Positions 27,701 to 40,505 of a DNA stretch of 64,000 bases are shown here, piece by piece. This DNA comes from Smittia aterrima (lineage: Eukaryota > Arthropoda > Insecta > Diptera > Chironomidae), in NCBI GenBank assembly GCA_033063855.1, contig CP093830.1:12896854-12960853 (forward strand), read 5' to 3'. The notes under the pieces were generated by a model. The model was not told the DNA's origin and ran no database searches. It saw only the letters and a list, made by a program, of their open reading frames with translations. The position numbers were made by a program, and so were the translations under genes. Position 1 is the first letter of the stretch, and every line of letters starts with the position of its first letter.

Positions 27701-30700
27701 TGTTGAAGCCTTCAACACCGAAAAAAAAAGAATTTAATAAATGTTTCCATTAATATGACACGAGCTGGTAAGGTGAAATCGCTTTGTCCATCACGGAATG
27801 CGAGAAACAACTGAGAAGACGTCGACGACGTTGATCGTAAAGATTCCGTTTTTATTCAACATTATGACAAGTACAAGTCGATAAAATTGAAAATCGTCCA
27901 CTTTACGCTTGGTGTGGTCTTTGAACTACATTTGCCAACTCGACATTGTGCCTACTTCACTGTTAATTCAGCCAACGATAAGTTCTATTTAAAATTTACT
28001 TTATAAACTTTATTGTCACTTTTACGTTAATTTTATGTTGTTTATCACCTTTTAAAATTGTTTTAGCTGAGCACAAGCTGAGGCGAAGCACTCAAACAAT
28101 AACGCAACAAAATAGTTGACGATCTGCGGAACTGTACGAGGATTTCTAGAAACAAGAGCAAACGTCAGCAATCATCAAGTGGGGATTTTTATTTTTATTT
28201 TCGTTCGAATCAGATCCAGTTTGACCGTATGCGAGACACGCTTGAATGAGATTTAATTTGAATCTTCAATTAAGAAATGTTTATCTGATGAGTCTCATCT
28301 GAAGTTCGCTGCATCCCGTTGACAACATTGTCTTTAAATCAAGGAAGTTAAATCGAACTCTCACGCTTGAGTCACACAAAATAATATCAAGCAATTATCC
28401 AATTTAAATTTCCTCCTCATTATACAAAGCCGTTCATGCTTCAAGCGAAGTTAATGAGATAAGATCGCAGACTCGGATCATCAGCGTTAATTGTCAACAA
28501 AATATTGATCAGTTAGTAATATAATCGTGTCGCCGCATAATTCATCTTTGTCTCTTTCCAACCTTCAAGTCGTACGAATACTTCCAAGATAATCAAGTGC
28601 AAGCACAGTCACTAACCTCGCTCGAGTTGTCACCGAAAGAATAAGATGTCATGACGAGTGACTTACTGAACGACCATCGAGTTTCAGTATCGCGATTAAA
28701 TGTCATATGCAGCACTTGCCTCGTCTCTTTTATTTATGAACGCACGTCCGTCGACGACCGAGGAGATTAACTGATCTATTTACAAGTTGTTCGTAACAGA
28801 TTATTATCAACCTGCCGCGATCGTTAAAAGTGAGTTTACTCAGTGAAGCTTAAGAACTTCTCTCTTCGAAGATTACATTTAATTTTAATTGAAAAATCAT
28901 TGCTGGAGCCATCAGACAGAGCAAATGCAAAGAGAAGAACGACACAAAAAGCAGCAACATCAACTGACTCGTTCACTCGCTTCGGTGTGCTATGGATTAT
29001 ATTGAAGTGCAAGAAAATATTGCTAATCTCCCGCTCACCAGATAACCTGCTTTCGAGTGCAGGAAAAAGAGAAATAAGTTTAATTTATTTGCGATGATAA
29101 TATTATACAAGTTTACGCTTCTCATAATCAAACAAGTAGAGGTCGACATTACTTACTTTCCGAGAAATTAATTAAGTTTCATGTTGTTAACGGTCAGATC
29201 GTTTAAAAAAATCTTTTTCTTCTTCTCTCTCATTTTAAAAGATTTTGAAGACGATTTCCAATAAAATGACAAGTTTTTGCTTTCACTGATCTACATCAAC
29301 GTCCAACGTTGGCTAAATTAGATTTGTTTCATTTCACGAACCCTTCTCAGGAGAAAAATTGAAATCGGTCAAATCGTATTTGACACTTGAAGACTAACTG
29401 AAGCTTGTGAAAGAAACTTAGCAAAAGTTCAAGATTTTATTATTTTTTTTTTGTTTCACTTTGTTAATCTTGATTGAGTTCACCGTGAGAATCGCCACGG
29501 TCTCGATGAAACAGATTTGATAACTGTCCATTGAGTCGAAGAGAAATCGAAATGATTCACGCGAGAGAGGCTCGAAACTATTTATTACAGTCAATGTGTG
29601 CACAACTAGAAAACAAGTACAAATTATGTTTTAGCACATTTTATAATTTATGAGTTGAAATTTATTTGATTTGCTTTCATTTTTATGAGACCGAGCGGAG
29701 AGAGAAATTGGATTTCTTAATGGTTTGGTTAGGAATTTTATAAGATGATGATCTCGTGGTGTATGGGAGTGTGTAGATGAGGAGGAAGAAGAAGGAAGGA
29801 GGAGAGTAAATTTATACGTTTTGATATTAACCTATTGATCCTTGACCACTCCTGGATGAAATTGATACAGTACGCGCTGGTCTCCTCGTAGAGCAAAATC
29901 GATTAATTTAGAAATGACTGAGCCGAAGATCATTTCAACTTGAACTTTACGACTGATATAAACTTTTAAGTCGATATGTCGCGCAGAAAGCTCAAGATTG
30001 AGTGCTTGATTGCTTCCCTTAACGACTTTTTTATTTGAGTCTCAGCGTTGCAAGTTGAGAACTAAAAGTTGATCATCTAAAACAAAGAGGCGGAGTTTCT
30101 TTGAATCTCATGAGCAATTCAATTCATTAAAGTCATAAAGTCTTCTTCGTTTCATGTCAATTTAGCGTAAAGCGACACTTTTATGATCCGACATTTGAAG
30201 CTCACGCGGTGAAACTGTTCGATATAAGGCACAAGACGATCACGAAATCAATCGACGCGCGAGAAACAATAAAAATATTAATCATAAAATTGTCTTGAGA
30301 CGCACAATAAAAAAAACTCTTCTGGTTGACAGTTAGTGCGAGCGAGTTTTATGGAGCAACAGCGATCGGTGACGATTATAAGGCTATTTAATCCGAATCG
30401 GAATGATAATTAATTTTAAATGTGTCAGAAAGCGATCGAAGGTCTTTCGATGAATTTTTCAAGTCAACAAAATTCCTTCGTTGACATCACCAAGCGAAAG
30501 AAGATCACAGAGACGTCGCTCAAGACACCAAGATAACCCGAAACGACTCATAAAATTTCAATATTCAATCGACATAAAAAATGAACGAATAATATAAAAA
30601 GTCAAATAAAAAGAAGTTAACTTAGAAGAAGAGACATTTATTGTTCGCCACACTGAAGTCTCTCCGAAGGGGTTAATAGAAAAAATATTTACCATAAGTC

Positions 30701-33376
30701 GCGAGAGATAATCATAAAACTTATCACTGAAGAGTCAGGTGGAAAAGGTGAAGTCGTCGATGAGCGAAAGGAGGAACGAGAGAAATCACATTCCGCATCA
30801 TCACTTAAATATTTCAAGCGATTAATCTGTATCAAAGCACCAATCATTCTGTCACGGTCGCGGAACAAGAGGAGAGTCGAGAATGGCTGTTAATTAGAAG
30901 TATTCGACTTTATGGTGACTTTCAGTAAAAAAAATCTATCGCGACGGCATCTCCCGATGAATCATCAGCGATAGCAAAAGCAAACGGCACTCTACTTTTA
31001 TGGAAAGTCCATAAATCAAACGATAATCCGCAAGTCGCTCCGGCTGATTCAATTATTGTCTTTTAATTATGGCAGAAGAGCAAAAGCAATCTCGAACCGA
31101 TAAAGAAAGCAAACGGTATGAAAGAGACAAAGAAGAATGAAGATTCCACGTTGTTGATGGCACAGCGAACGAAAGAAGTCGACACATCACACAGGTTGGG
31201 CTGTTTTAGAAGTAAAAAAAAGAGAAAAATTATCTAAGTCGAATGTCATCGTAAAAGCTCTTTCATTCTTCTATCTTCCACATTTTTTTTATTTTGTTGT
31301 TTCCAGGGTCAAGCTCAATAAAATGTCTTCTTAAAGAAAGCAAAGGAATCCAAAGGTGGAAACGAAATGTGAAACAAGAAAAATCTCTTTCTTATATCAC
31401 CAGTAAATCAAAAGGCATTCCAATAGAGTTCAATGGAGCTTGATGTGATTTTCATTTGATTAGCTCGCTCTCTCTAGCTCAACATGTGCCTCGTAACCAT
31501 TTGACCATAGTGCACTTATTGGAATGTTTTCCCTTCCCATCTTCTCTCCTCTCCTCCTCGACTCCGACAGATAAAACCGTCACACAATGTGTTCTCAGGT
31601 TGTAATTATAATTTACGTATTACCAAGCCGACCCAGCGAGAACTTTCCCGATAAAGCGCGAACGCTTTTGTCATGCCCATGTCACTTCATCTCCAACTGG
31701 GCGATTCGATTTGAGAAGAGCAACAAATCAGCGCATCTCAGAATTCCAATCTTAGCTTAAGTGAATGGGAGTTGGTTGTAATGTGAAGGAGGAAAAGAAG
31801 AGAAAAAAAAGTCTCATGCAAAGCATAGAGCGATGAGAAGAGAAGTTAAAAGAAGTTCGGTTTCAAGTGCTCAAGTGCATAAAATGATATGTATAATGTC
31901 TCGGACTGCGCTATCATCAATTTATTCACAAACAATTTCTCATATAGTCGCTTGGAGAATCTAAGTATGATCAAAAAACAAAAACAAATCCAAGAGAGCC
32001 ACAGCTTTCGCGCTGTCCTCCTTGGAGTGTCTCATTTAAAAAGGTCACAGATAGGTCAAACATTAAAGCAGAGAAGTATATTGTACACAACATCTTCTGG
32101 TATCTCGAGCTCTCTTCACAACCAAACTGGGTGTTTTATGAAATAAATCGTGAGTGGTCAACCTTTGTGATGTGATGCGAAATTAATTGATCACGAGTTA
32201 ATCGATTGAGAAGTCCTGAAGCACTAAACATATTCGAATTATCTCGGACGATGTGAGAAGTGAGTTGTGAGGAAAACAAGTATTAGTTCAGATTGTAGCA
32301 ATCCGCTTGACACGGATGGGGCATGGCTGAGTTTCATTATCCTGAGCATGACCTTACGCGCTCAAGTATCGCGCAGAGTGGAGGAAAAAATTAATTGAAA
32401 AATGTCATCCCATCCAATGCCACACCAATTATTTTATCTTTGCGCAATGTTATTAATGGTAATTCTATCTTTAAAGCATTTATTTTTCATCAACACTTCG
32501 TCTTCTTCACTTTGTCTGATAGAGAGAGAAAGAGGGAAAAGTTGTATTGAAGCTGTTGAAATTCATGTTTGGTGACTCTCTTTTATTGAGAAATTATTTA
32601 AATATCATTTCATTTGTGATTGGAAAAGGCGACAAGTTTCCAATCGAAGTGGATCCATATTGGTTCACTTAACGAGCGAGCCTCTTAATCTCTCTTCGTT
32701 CTCATAAGAAAAAGAGGAAAATTCTTTTGATTCCGTAACGACGATTAATGATTTGTAATTAATATCGTTAATATGATTAAGGCAAAGGTGTGGAAGGCAC
32801 AATCAGATTCAAACGAGTTTTAATTTTTGTTTCCATTCGACAAATTAAAACAATATCACGTTATTAGTGTCTCACGTCAGAAATCAAATTTGTCTCATCA
32901 ACATCAACATTTCGCTGGTTCTCGGGCTAATAGCTCCATCGTAACATTCGACGTGATCATTTATTCTTGATTGAGAATTTGAACTTTATACAAAGCGACC
33001 TTGCACATTAAAGTTCCAAGGAAAACATCGAACCATTAATTCAAATTCAGTCTCCATTCGACAGCATCAGATTGACAAGATAAAACAAGTCGTAATCAAT
33101 CATAGATAGTTCGACAGATCTCAAAACAAGAAAGAGAATCGATTAATTAATTTTACGCTCATGCAAATTGGTGGAGAGGCCAATTAAAACGAATTTGAAT
33201 CAATCAGTTTCGCATAAAATTTAGAGCACGAATGTTGTTGATAGATTCATTATGTCGATCCATCAACGCGATCGTTCCTTGAATTTAAACTCTCCCCCTG
33301 ACATTTAAATCGGAAGGCAATGAAGTTTCGCGCAAAAAAATCATGAAATGACAAAAATCCAAAGATTTATTATCAG

Positions 33377-33622
33377 CTAACCTCGCGCAATTGACCGCAA
33401 ATGTTCATTTATGCCATGCAGCATTCTATTCAATTCTATTTTGTTTAAATGCGGTACCGTTACGAATTTTACTAGCGCGTCTTCATCGGGAAAATATTTC
33501 TCGGCCGTCGCCAGAGCGCTGCACATTTTTTCCGGCCAATTTTTCCCATCGCGTTTCATCTTCAAATCCATTTCTCTCTGTTGCATTCTTATTCTTCGCT
33601 GTTTTCTCCTCGGCGCATTCAT
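33377..33622 (-). CDS. Doubtful 81-aa hypothetical ORF, lysine/arginine-rich N-terminus
   Basis: The frame is open from an upstream stop to a TAG at 33377-33379; the first ATG is at 33622. The product would be basic at its N-terminus (APRRKQRRIRMQQREM) and mixed afterwards, with WPEKMC and KYFPDEDALVKFV. It uses many GCG, ACG, CCG, CTA and ATA codons, unlike the neighbouring real genes, which prefer A- or T-ending and TCA/ACA codons. I do not recognise it. There is no splice partner or promoter that I can point to; a GTTAGC just after the GAG at its 3' end could act as a weak donor. It may be a chance ORF, an exon of an unseen gene, or a remnant of foreign or mobile DNA. Confidence 0.2.
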   Translation of the reverse strand: MNAPRRKQRRIRMQQREMDLKMKRDGKNWPEKMCSALATAEKYFPDEDALVKFVTVPHLNKIELNRMLHGINEHLRSIARG

Positions 33623-36600
33623 ATTAACTAGTTTTTCTTTGGCTCGCAACAATAACGCATGAAATTAACTCGCGGAAAGATCGAAAAAGCCTCAAACATG
33701 AAAGAGAAGAAAAATAATAAAATATCTGCCAGTTCTCATAAAATTCTCTTCGTTTAATTCTTTCGGCTCGCGGATTCAAAACCGCTGAACTGAACAGAAA
33801 GAAAAACAAGGAAGGTGTACGTACTATCAAAGAATTTATTAATGCTAAACTTATTATTTCAATTTTATTTGCCTTCACTTTTGGCATTGTGTTCAATTGT
33901 GAGCTCTCTTTTTATTGCCGCGCGCTTTGCCCTTTTGCCGAGCGCTTCTGACTTGAATGAACATGCAATAAATGCAAGATCAGAAATTTATGCACTTGTA
34001 GCATCAAAATTGTATTCAAATTATTAATTAATTGGATCTCTATTGTCTCCTTTGGCTTCAGTTGATTGCCCATTGTTTCATTCATTCGACAAGCGAGAGA
34101 GTAAGAAGAGGAAGAAGACGAAAAGTTCAATCGCCCGATGCCGGAGTTCCAAGTCTTCGTGTCGCATCAAATTTTGTCGCGTAAACGTATTATTATCAAT
34201 AACGAACGCGCGTTTAATGACTCATCAAGAAACGACTTAACAGCAAATAACTCTTCAGCATCTTGGGCTCTTCTCATGCTAATACGTCGGCCGCCAGTTT
34301 TCACAAAAGCGACACGAGAGAAATGTAAAGCAAATAAATTCCGAATTTATGATAATTTTGGACTTTTTTTCCCTCTGAGCTTTTGTTCGACGTTTCGAAA
34401 GATTTAGAATTTACTGCCTTTAATGTCAAATCAATATATAACACTGATACCAATATCCATAAAATAATATTTATTGCTCGCACGAACTTAAAAGCATCAA
34501 AAAAAAAAATCTTTTTTCAAAAATAAAGATTGAAAGCGATTTGTGAAAATTTGTTTAAACTAATTAATTTCCTCAATCTCCATTCGCTTTAATTTTATTT
34601 TGCCTCCAAACAAACGAATCGAAAATGATTTAAAATTGCCTTCCATTAAAATTGAATCGAAGCAATTTTAATCCACACTTTATAACGAGATTGTTGGTTT
34701 GGTGCGAGAAATGATGTTGGTCATATTTTTAGGTTTCGTGGATGATATCACTTTGACAGTGGCGTCGACATCAATACTTTCCACATTTGATCCTGAATCG
34801 TCGACGTCACTGGAAGATTCCTGTGAGCCGAAAACAAATGACTTTTCGCGCGTATTTTAATGGCGTTAAACGACGACAATTTAGTTGCATTTCTTCTTTT
34901 CTCAGGAATGTTCCTTTGGGTGTTGAATTCAGATGGCGAGCAATAAAATATGCCATCAGAAACACCATCACGTCAGACTGAAAAATATTGAGCAGTCTCG
35001 ATCGCCATCCGATACTGAAATTGAATTTTAATCCAGAAAATAAAAACTTGGAATACTTAAACTCGATCGCATGGCGTCGCTCGTAAATGTTTCAAATTTT
35101 GCCATAAAATCAAATCAAACAAGCAGTGAGCTGGATCGTAAAGTCACCCAAAAGTTTTGTCTCGTTTCGCCGTGCGAGGCGACCTCACACGTAGAAAGTG
35201 GACGACTTATCCAGCAAAGCCCGAGAGAACTCTTTTCAAACGATACTAATTTTATTGTTATGATTGCTGTTTGAATTTAAATCTATTTTTATTCGATTTC
35301 TCGATCCTCCGACGAGTTTTTGTCACTTCTCGTCACCTGAAATCGAACACCGCTCGTTTCATCTTTGATTTGTTGTTGAGCATTAAGAAACTCGAGGAAA
35401 ATATTTTTGGTCCCCATGGCGTTTGAAACTCAAGTTTTTTTCTTTTGGTAGATTATTGTCAAACTAAATCGGTTCATTATCAGATTGATAATCAGAGCTC
35501 TTTCCTTTTGTCTCGAGTCGTTTGACAAACTGTGCCCAATGAATATTTTTGTTTCGTCGAAGCTAAACTCAAAACACTTCAATATATTTAAATTAATTGA
35601 AGGCATTTCTGTGTCTTGGAGTATCGTCTTTCGCTTCTCCTCGTGGACTCGTGGACATTCTATCCTCGAGTGCGACAATAATCTTGGGTTGACCATGAGA
35701 GTTGAAAGAAAACTTGGATGAAACTTATCGGTCAGATGATGATCAGCCGATTAAAAATCGTTCTCTCGATTGAGTTCATTTTGAAAAACATCCAAATATT
35801 TCACATCGAGAAATCGAAGATATAAAAAAATAACGAAAAGATATCTCGAGAAAAATGAATCGGCCAGCAACAGGTATCCAACTTATATCGGGGCTGCTTA
35901 ATGTTACAACATTATCGTGACCTCTGGGTCGAATTACTTCGTTTTTTATTTTTGGAGAGAAAAATAAGTAAAACGTCTTTGATTCGTATTTGATTCCATT
36001 CGAGCTATGAACTAAACTTTCAGAAGCTTGACTTCGCAAATGAGTTCGTGCAATTTGTCTTGCGAAAACGATCCGCGTTAGAAAACAAAGGCCTCTCGAC
36101 GAAATATTAATGTATTCTGTTTTCAAAATAAATTTGTCATTATTCGGGATGGAAACTGAAAGAGATTTGAAGTGGAGATTACGACGAACATCATTCTAAT
36201 GAATACGAATTGGAGGAACGACACTTCAGGCTCAGATTCGCCGATTTAGATAGGAGGCGAGTCTGTCGATCGTCCACCGAAATATGAGACGAAGAAAAAC
36301 AAAGAATTTGAATTTAAAATTCTGCTCTGAAAAAGTTAAAAAAAGAAAATCGATAATCGATACGGTTCTTAAAAAAATGTGTGATTCACAACGAGTTCTT
36401 GATATCCAAGTGGTTCTGTAAATGGATCATCAATTCAACTAAGCCAAATTGATGACCCGTTCGGCGTGCGATGGCCCTGGGAGAGTTTAGAGAAACTCAA
36501 TACACCGCGATCGGTATTGTAGCTTGAGATTAATTGATTGAGGAATTTTGGAGTCTTCAGTCTAAATACTTCTCGATCAGTCAGTTCACGCCGTGCAGAG

Positions 36601-39600
36601 CTCCCCGCAGGACGTTTAGTAAATATTTCCAAATCCATTTTATTCAATTTCGTATTTCTCTGTCGATTGTCTTAAGTTTCCAGGAACGATTTGTCTTCGA
36701 CTAGTGAGAGAGAATTGAATTATTGCTCTGACTGATACAAATCTCAGTGGAACACATTTAAATTCCCCAAAACTCTCAACAACATCTCTTCCACTTCTCA
36801 ACCTTTCAAAAACGATCAATTAAATAAATGTTTCATAAGCAATCAAACAAAAATCTAACAAATTAACAGCATCGGTGATTGATGACTTGTGGAGAACTCG
36901 GCCGCAAATGATTTGTTCGTATTGATCTCTCGGCTTGAGCCACACACTCGACAAGTCGCTCCTCTCGCTAACAAATTGAATAAACACATTTTGGTTCTCT
37001 GTTTGATCGGAGACGTGAGAAAAAGGGATCGACGATGAAGCAAAGTGCATCCGAGAATAAATTTCCGATTCGGTTTCCCATCAAACGTCATCACGTTTTA
37101 TGATTCGAATCGAAACGGGATCGTTCGGTGGCAGAACTTCTTATTTCATTTGCGGAATTTCATTTTCATCGCACCTCGTGCTTTATGGAAAAGACATCTC
37201 TCGAACCAATTCACTTGTTCGTGGTTAGAATAATTAATCAACCGTAAGAAATCTTCAATTCCTGTTCATTCCAAAGCGCGTCGTGATTCAAGTGTTTCGG
37301 TTCTTTTTTTCTCCTTCCCCTCTCGCGCTTGCTCTTCACCTTCGATTCATTCATTGAAGTCTTTTGTTTAAAACGATCTGTGTTAAGTCGACACACTGGT
37401 GTCGAGTTGGAACGTCTAGGATTTAAATAAGTTTGATGAAGTGTCTCAACTCACCAGTAGACACACATAATCCATTAAAGTCAAATGATAACATTTTGAC
37501 ACGGTGTTTAAGTTGTTAACATAAGGCAACAAAAATGTGAATTCACGAGAGCTGAAGTGAGAGCGAGAGACTCACTCCTCTTATGAATGAAACATATAAC
37601 ATTGAAAGAGATTTCAGTTGAAAAATGATGAATTACATTTGATAGAAACAATTCCATTTGTTTATGTGAAGAGGTTTTATCTATCTCCACTGTTTCTTCT
37701 TCTGTGTTCTTCCCGTCCAAATCTCGCACTTGCGCCTTTTGTGAGTAAACTGCTGAATGGACTTAAGCGACGTGACAGGCATCGAGCGTTGAAAAAATAT
37801 AATCATGTTATGAAGTGCCTTCTTTTGTAGTGATTAATAATTGTGAAAGAAGAACATTTTTCAGTTCTTTTCTTCTCGCCTCGCTCCCCCATCACATCGC
37901 GATCGCTTTATAAATGATGCTGCCTTGTGCTGCTTAATCAAGTGTGTGCGTTTCGTCTTCTTTTATTTTTTTGTGTTTGATGTGCCAGCAATTGCGCACT
38001 CAAAACGCGAGAGAGATCATCTGGCGTGGCATTAATTAAATTAAGGCTTAAGCGATAGCGCACGAAATCAGTTTGAAGCCAAAGAGCAGAAGATTCATCT
38101 ACGCAAACATTCAACTTCTTAATAGCACTTGAACGCCCGATAATCTCTGAGGCACATTTGCTTCAGCTAAACTGTATTTAATAATTTTCCGTCTCAAGGC
38201 TAAAGATAACGTTAACGTATTTTTAATTTTCTCTCTCCCCACCCGCGTGTGCCAGCTCGAAACGTGAAGATTTAATAAACTTTTTTTTTATTGTTTTGTT
38301 GAGTTCATGAACTTTCATCGCCGCGATCACTTGTTCGTCTATCGACGAAAACTTTCTTTCAAAATCACTTTGAGGAAGATTTCTGCTAATCAATTAATTT
38401 ACTCAGCTTTTTACCTTTCGATCGTGCCATATAAAAAGATATTTTTATTGTCTCTCTATCCCACGACGAGAGCTGCCATCAAAAAAATTGTATTAAACAC
38501 GACATGAAGGCACATCGCTCGCTCGATTCGAGAGAAAGATGCTTAATGACCTTAATAACTCGGATCTTTCAAGTTGAAATCATGTGACGTGATATAAATA
38601 TTGTGATGAGACGGCATGGGAGATGAGCCTCTTGAAGCTTCAAACTCTTGACAAGCTCGAGTTCGCCATATGCGGCAACTCGCGCGACCTTTTGCTTTTA
38701 AGCTACATTCGATTCTCTAGTTTTATTTCTTTTTTTTAGTCGATTGGCTCGTTTCCATAATGTTGCGCACAGAAATTGAAAACAAATTAGTTTTAATAAT
38801 TCACGCAACATTTAATAAATGTTTAGTTATTAATCAAGAGAGAAGAAAAGAAGGCGAGTGAGGAGAGACGACGACTTGCTGATATGCTAAACAGGCGAGT
38901 GAATGTTTCGTGTTGATGTTGAGCGGCTTTTGTTTTCGATTCCACGCCGATGATTTTTCAAATATTAATCTAAATATAAAGCTTTCAGTTGAGATTCACT
39001 GTAGGACGAACACTAAACGATGGTCGAGACCATGGTCGTGGTGTTAAATCCCCGGCACGCTTAGAGTGAGATTCGATAGACTTCGCTTTTATTTAACGGA
39101 CGAGACATCGACGCATTAATAAATTGCATGAATCTTCAGTCACTTTTTCCCAAGCCGATTCGTCTTGAAACTTAACACCGTGCCTGCCTCCAATTAGTTA
39201 CTCCCAAAAAAATATAAAGAAAAGAGTTTTGGAGATTTCATCTCCGACACATGACTAATAGAAACTTTAAAACAACCAATTTGAATGAGTGATGGACTGC
39301 TGATGAAATTAAAATATATCAGAAAGAAGTGAAGTAAACCACCGAAGGGGGAACTGAAAGGAGGGCGATGTATGATTAATACGACTTGATCTACTCGTTC
39401 ATGTCTTCGTCTTTATCTTCTCTTTCACGACTATTTGTTCAAAGAACTTTAAAGACTTTAAAAAGCTTGGACGTAATTATTTTACATGATGCTCGCATCA
39501 GACAAGATAAATTGAAATGACAAATCTTATTCTCATGGTCATTAGCTATCGCACATGCGACGTGTATCTTTCGATCGTTGAAACAAATAAACAAATATCA

Positions 39601-40489
39601 ATCATCCCGGAAGACTCTTCCTCTCTCAAGGGTGATGAATGCCGAATTTAACTAATCCATTTGATAGATTGGACGCCTCAAGCAACAACTTAAGAAATCT
39701 GATTAGTTCTTATTGATTTTTTTTTCTCTTTCTAAACGAAACACGATTTCCGTCAGCAGCAACCGATGATGAGCAGTTTACCTGCATAAACGTTCTACAT
39801 TCTTTGCTTATTTGCTTCTTTCTTTCTTTCATTTCTCTCGTGTCTAACTCTGCAGAAGTTATAACTTTTTTTTTTGGGTGGTCTGTAGTTAATGTGAGAG
39901 AATCGCTTAAACGTCATAGTCGTTTCCCTCATAATCATCATTTTCGAGCAGGAGTCGCTGTGTCTTTAAGCATGAAAGCAATTAAGCAATTTTCCATTAT
40001 GTCTCCCTCTTCCAACTCTCAAGCGAAATAACTTCTGAACGAAGCAATCGCGACATTTTGTTGTGTCGTATGGATTTCATGTCTACCGTTTGTTCATTGA
40101 GACAACGATGATGCTTAAGCGCAGGTTTTTCTCTTCACTGCACAAAGCAAGATATTATGATGAACAGACAAAACGTTTTTATAACTCTTGAAATCAACGA
40201 TTCAATGTTTAATTTAGACGATAAAAAAGTATGCTCGCTTCTCTGTAGAGATGTCAACTTCGAAGGAGATGTCCGTCAAAAATCGCTACTGAAATAAAAT
40301 TGCGCAGTTAAATTCATGTTTATCGATATGAGATTGAGCAACAGTTCATGAACTGAGTAGAATGATTTATATCTCATGCTTTGCTTGTCCTGGCATTTGT
40401 ACAGTTGCATTTAATCGCTGTCTTCGAGATGAAGAAGATCCTGGTCGCGAAAAAGGTTAATAAAGCTCATCTGATGTCAGGTCTCGGAA

Positions 40490-40505
40490 GAGGGAGAGAG
40501 AGAGA
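40490..40505. repeat. (GA)n tract
   Basis: A GAGAG-rich run of about 16 bases (AGAGGGAGAGAGAGAG), a candidate GAGA-factor site in the flank upstream of knrl. Confidence 0.6.

Noticed and set aside
28205..28213. GTTCGAATC resembling a tRNA B box
   Set aside because: No A box or cloverleaf arms upstream; isolated match.
33624..33896. 90-codon minus-strand frame next to the 33377 ORF
   Set aside because: Phe/Ser/Leu-rich random-looking translation with no continuation.
35409..35418. TTGGTCCCC resembling the start of miR-133
   Set aside because: Only about nine bases agree and no hairpin surrounds it.
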